Part shown: positions 5,392-6,699 of the stretch, piece after piece
Numbering within the stretch: the stretch's first letter is position 1
Layout: each line of letters starts with the position of its first letter
Source of the DNA: Actinomycetota bacterium
GTDB lineage: Bacteria; Actinomycetota; Acidimicrobiia; Acidimicrobiales; Ilumatobacteraceae
Direction of reading: 5' to 3'
NCBI GenBank assembly: GCA_009703975.1
Contig: WLFB01000072.1
Span: 1-6,699 of the forward strand
Length of the DNA stretch: 6,699 nt
The notes under the pieces: model-generated
The model's input: the letters and a program-made list of their open reading frames with translations, nothing else
The model's database searches: none
What the model was told of the DNA's origin: nothing
Program-made: the position numbers and the translations under genes

Positions 5392-6393
5392 ATTAGGTAC
5401 TTCTGGGGCCGGGCCTGTGCCGCCAAAAAATGCGAGCACCGGAGCCGCATCTTTAGCGACGCGCAACACGGAATCTTCGCCAACTTGATCGCCGTAAACC
5501 GCGAGCGAGTACCTGCTGATCGCACCCTTGGCGGCTGGCCTAATCTTCTTTGCAAATTCAGTTAAATCAAGATTCTCATCAATAATGATTGCTTTAGTGG
5601 CGCCAGCAAATGCACTTGACACAGAAAATGGATTAGAGACCACACGATTGAGTGCCGAATTCAACATTGAGGCAATGAATTGACGTTGCCGTTTACCGCG
5701 ACCGATGTCGGATGAGCCATCAATCTGCCACTTGTTTTTAACTTTAGTTTCGAAAAATCGACTGCGCGCAAACGCCAAGGCACGCACACCATCTAAGTTG
5801 TGACACCCACCCGGCATAAAGAACCCTGTGTGTTTATCGCGTGACGGAAATTGCGTACAAATTTGCACACCGCCGATTGAATCGACGAGTCCCTTGAATC
5901 CTTGAAAGTCAATTTCTAAATAATGATGAATCGGTATACCGAACTCGGTCTGCATTGTGCGCACAAGCACATCTGTACCTAACTGGTATGCAGAATTAAT
6001 TCGACCAGCCTTTTGGCCATCACCTAATTTGACCCACAAGTCGCGCGGAAACGAAATCAGTGCGCCAGCACCAGTTGCAATGTCGTAATGAAAAATCATC
6101 AGAGTGTCACTTCGACGACCAGAAACGTCGCCTTCGCCGCCGATTGCTGCGAAATCAGCATCATTTGGGTCTGCACCTTCTCGCGAGTCTGAGCCAACAA
6201 GCAAATAATTTTCGAACCCAGCGCTTGGCGCAGATAACGCCGACGATGCAACAATGTCTCGTCTAACAGTGGCTAACTGAGATTTGGTTGCTGCGGCAAT
6301 TTGTAGCGCACCAAGACTGCTGAAAACCAAAAATAACGTGAAAGCAATTAGCTTTCTAATTCTGCGGTTATTTTTGGTTTTTGATCGCGACAT
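5383..6393 (-). CDS. LytR-CpsA-Psr (LCP) family cell-wall polymer ligase
   Basis: LCP proteins move undecaprenyl-linked glycopolymers onto peptidoglycan on the outer face of the membrane. The 336-residue product has a basic cytoplasmic N-terminus (1-14, rich in K and R), one membrane segment (about 15-35) and an extracytoplasmic LCP domain (about 60-260). Motifs seen: LLVGSDSR (64-71), RRSDTLMI (93-100), SFPRDLWV (114-121) with R117 and D118, RINSAY (131-136), GVRALAFARSR (202-212) with R210 and R212, and DIGRGKRQRQF (229-239). These supply the charged residues that bind the lipid pyrophosphate. C179 and C197 are placed like the disulfide of actinobacterial members. The C-terminal part (about 260-336) lacks a recognised LytR_C domain. 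It starts 12 bp after the birA stop and is probably cotranscribed; no Shine-Dalgarno sequence is seen. Which polymer it transfers is unknown. Confidence 0.93.
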   Translation of the reverse strand: MSRSKTKNNRRIRKLIAFTLFLVFSSLGALQIAAATKSQLATVRRDIVASSALSAPSAGFENYLLVGSDSREGADPNDADFAAIGGEGDVSGRRSDTLMIFHYDIATGAGALISFPRDLWVKLGDGQKAGRINSAYQLGTDVLVRTMQTEFGIPIHHYLEIDFQGFKGLVDSIGGVQICTQFPSRDKHTGFFMPGGCHNLDGVRALAFARSRFFETKVKNKWQIDGSSDIGRGKRQRQFIASMLNSALNRVVSNPFSVSSAFAGATKAIIIDENLDLTEFAKKIRPAAKGAISRYSLAVYGDQVGEDSVLRVAKDAAPVLAFFGGTGPAPEVPNEN

Positions 6394-6405
6394 GCGATTT
6401 CAAAG

Positions 6406-6699
6406 TTAGCCGTGATCGGCGTTGCGAAGGTGCACTACATCACCAGTGTCAATGACATGCCGCACCGAATTATCATCGGCACCAACGACCACCAATCGAC
6501 CTTCAATGTCTATATCTTGGGCTTGACCAGTGATCACTGAACCGTTTGTTAACTCAACTCTTACTGTTTTGCCAAGTGTTGCTAGTAGCCCGACATACTT
6601 TTCGTGTTGTTTTATCAAACTCAATTTTTCAATTTGAGTTATTTCACGCAACATGTTTTCAAGTAACTCAACTGGGCTCGGCGACTTCTCGCTGAAAAA
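6406..6699 (-). CDS. birA: biotin--[acetyl-CoA-carboxylase] ligase, C-terminal part (enters from right edge)
   Basis: The minus-strand frame is open from the right edge to TAA at 6408-6406, giving 97 residues. The true start lies outside the window, and the ATG at 6654 is internal: fifteen in-frame codons precede it, including SPVELLEN, which fits BirA just before its C-terminal domain. The tail has LGKTVRVELTNG, ITGQAQDIDIEGRLVVV and GDVVHLR. This is the small SH3-like C-terminal domain of biotin protein ligase, which contributes to ATP and partner binding. BirA attaches biotin to the carrier domain of acyl-CoA carboxylases in the cytoplasm. The catalytic domain is off the window, so whether an N-terminal DNA-binding domain exists cannot be judged. 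It is followed after 12 bp by the LCP gene on the same strand. Confidence 0.9.
   Translation of the reverse strand, partial: FFSEKSPSPVELLENMLREITQIEKLSLIKQHEKYVGLLATLGKTVRVELTNGSVITGQAQDIDIEGRLVVVGADDNSVRHVIDTGDVVHLRNADHG

Noticed and set aside
6406..6654. An 82-residue stand-alone protein starting at ATG 6654
   Set aside because: The frame continues open to the window edge with BirA-like residues before this ATG, so it is the end of a larger birA gene.
1..6699. Mobile element, CRISPR array, tRNA/rRNA gene or defence system
   Set aside because: I saw no transposase or integrase residues, no regularly spaced repeats, no tRNA-like fold and no toxin, nuclease-helicase or reverse-transcriptase module. 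The only nuclease is an exported SNase.

Overview
The window looks like an ordinary chromosomal segment of an actinobacterium with moderate GC (about 45-50% by eye, low for the phylum). Three genes point to Actinobacteria: a mycothiol S-conjugate amidase (Mca), the start of an F420-dependent luciferase-like oxidoreductase, and an LCP protein with the paired cysteines common in actinobacterial members. Compact spacing, moderate GC and an apparent lack of Shine-Dalgarno sequences would suit a streamlined aquatic lineage such as freshwater Acidimicrobiia (Ilumatobacteraceae/acIV-like). That placement is inference from gene content, not a phylogenetic result.

Layout, left to right. The 5' part of an F420-dependent oxidoreductase gene runs leftward off the edge (1-165, minus). 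Diverging from it is an exported thermonuclease (207-698, plus), followed after 29 bp by a YdjC/ChbG-type deacetylase (728-1573, plus). That gene converges, 8 bp apart, on mca (1582-2535, minus). A 71-bp intergenic region with small dyads separates mca from a divergent PEBP/YbhB-like lipoprotein gene (2607-3275, plus). Then comes a PAS-PAS-GGDEF-EAL cyclic-di-GMP enzyme (3337-5364, plus), convergent with an LCP cell-wall ligase (5383-6393, minus). Twelve bp upstream of the LCP gene is the 3' end of birA, which enters from the right edge (6406-6699, minus). No gene-free stretch exceeds about 75 bp.

The genes do not form one obvious system. They cover housekeeping and surface functions: thiol detoxification (Mca), wall-polymer attachment (LCP), biotinylation (BirA), c-di-GMP signalling, and exported nuclease and lipoprotein functions. 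Likely transcription units are nuclease+deacetylase, birA+LCP, and possibly lipoprotein+GGDEF/EAL. I found no tRNA, rRNA, CRISPR array, insertion sequence, attachment site or defence system, and no convincing undescribed system. The most interesting points are active-site departures in three otherwise intact proteins (YdjC-like, PEBP-like and the EAL domain), a probable one-base anomaly at the start of the GGDEF-EAL gene, and small inverted repeats at gene boundaries.
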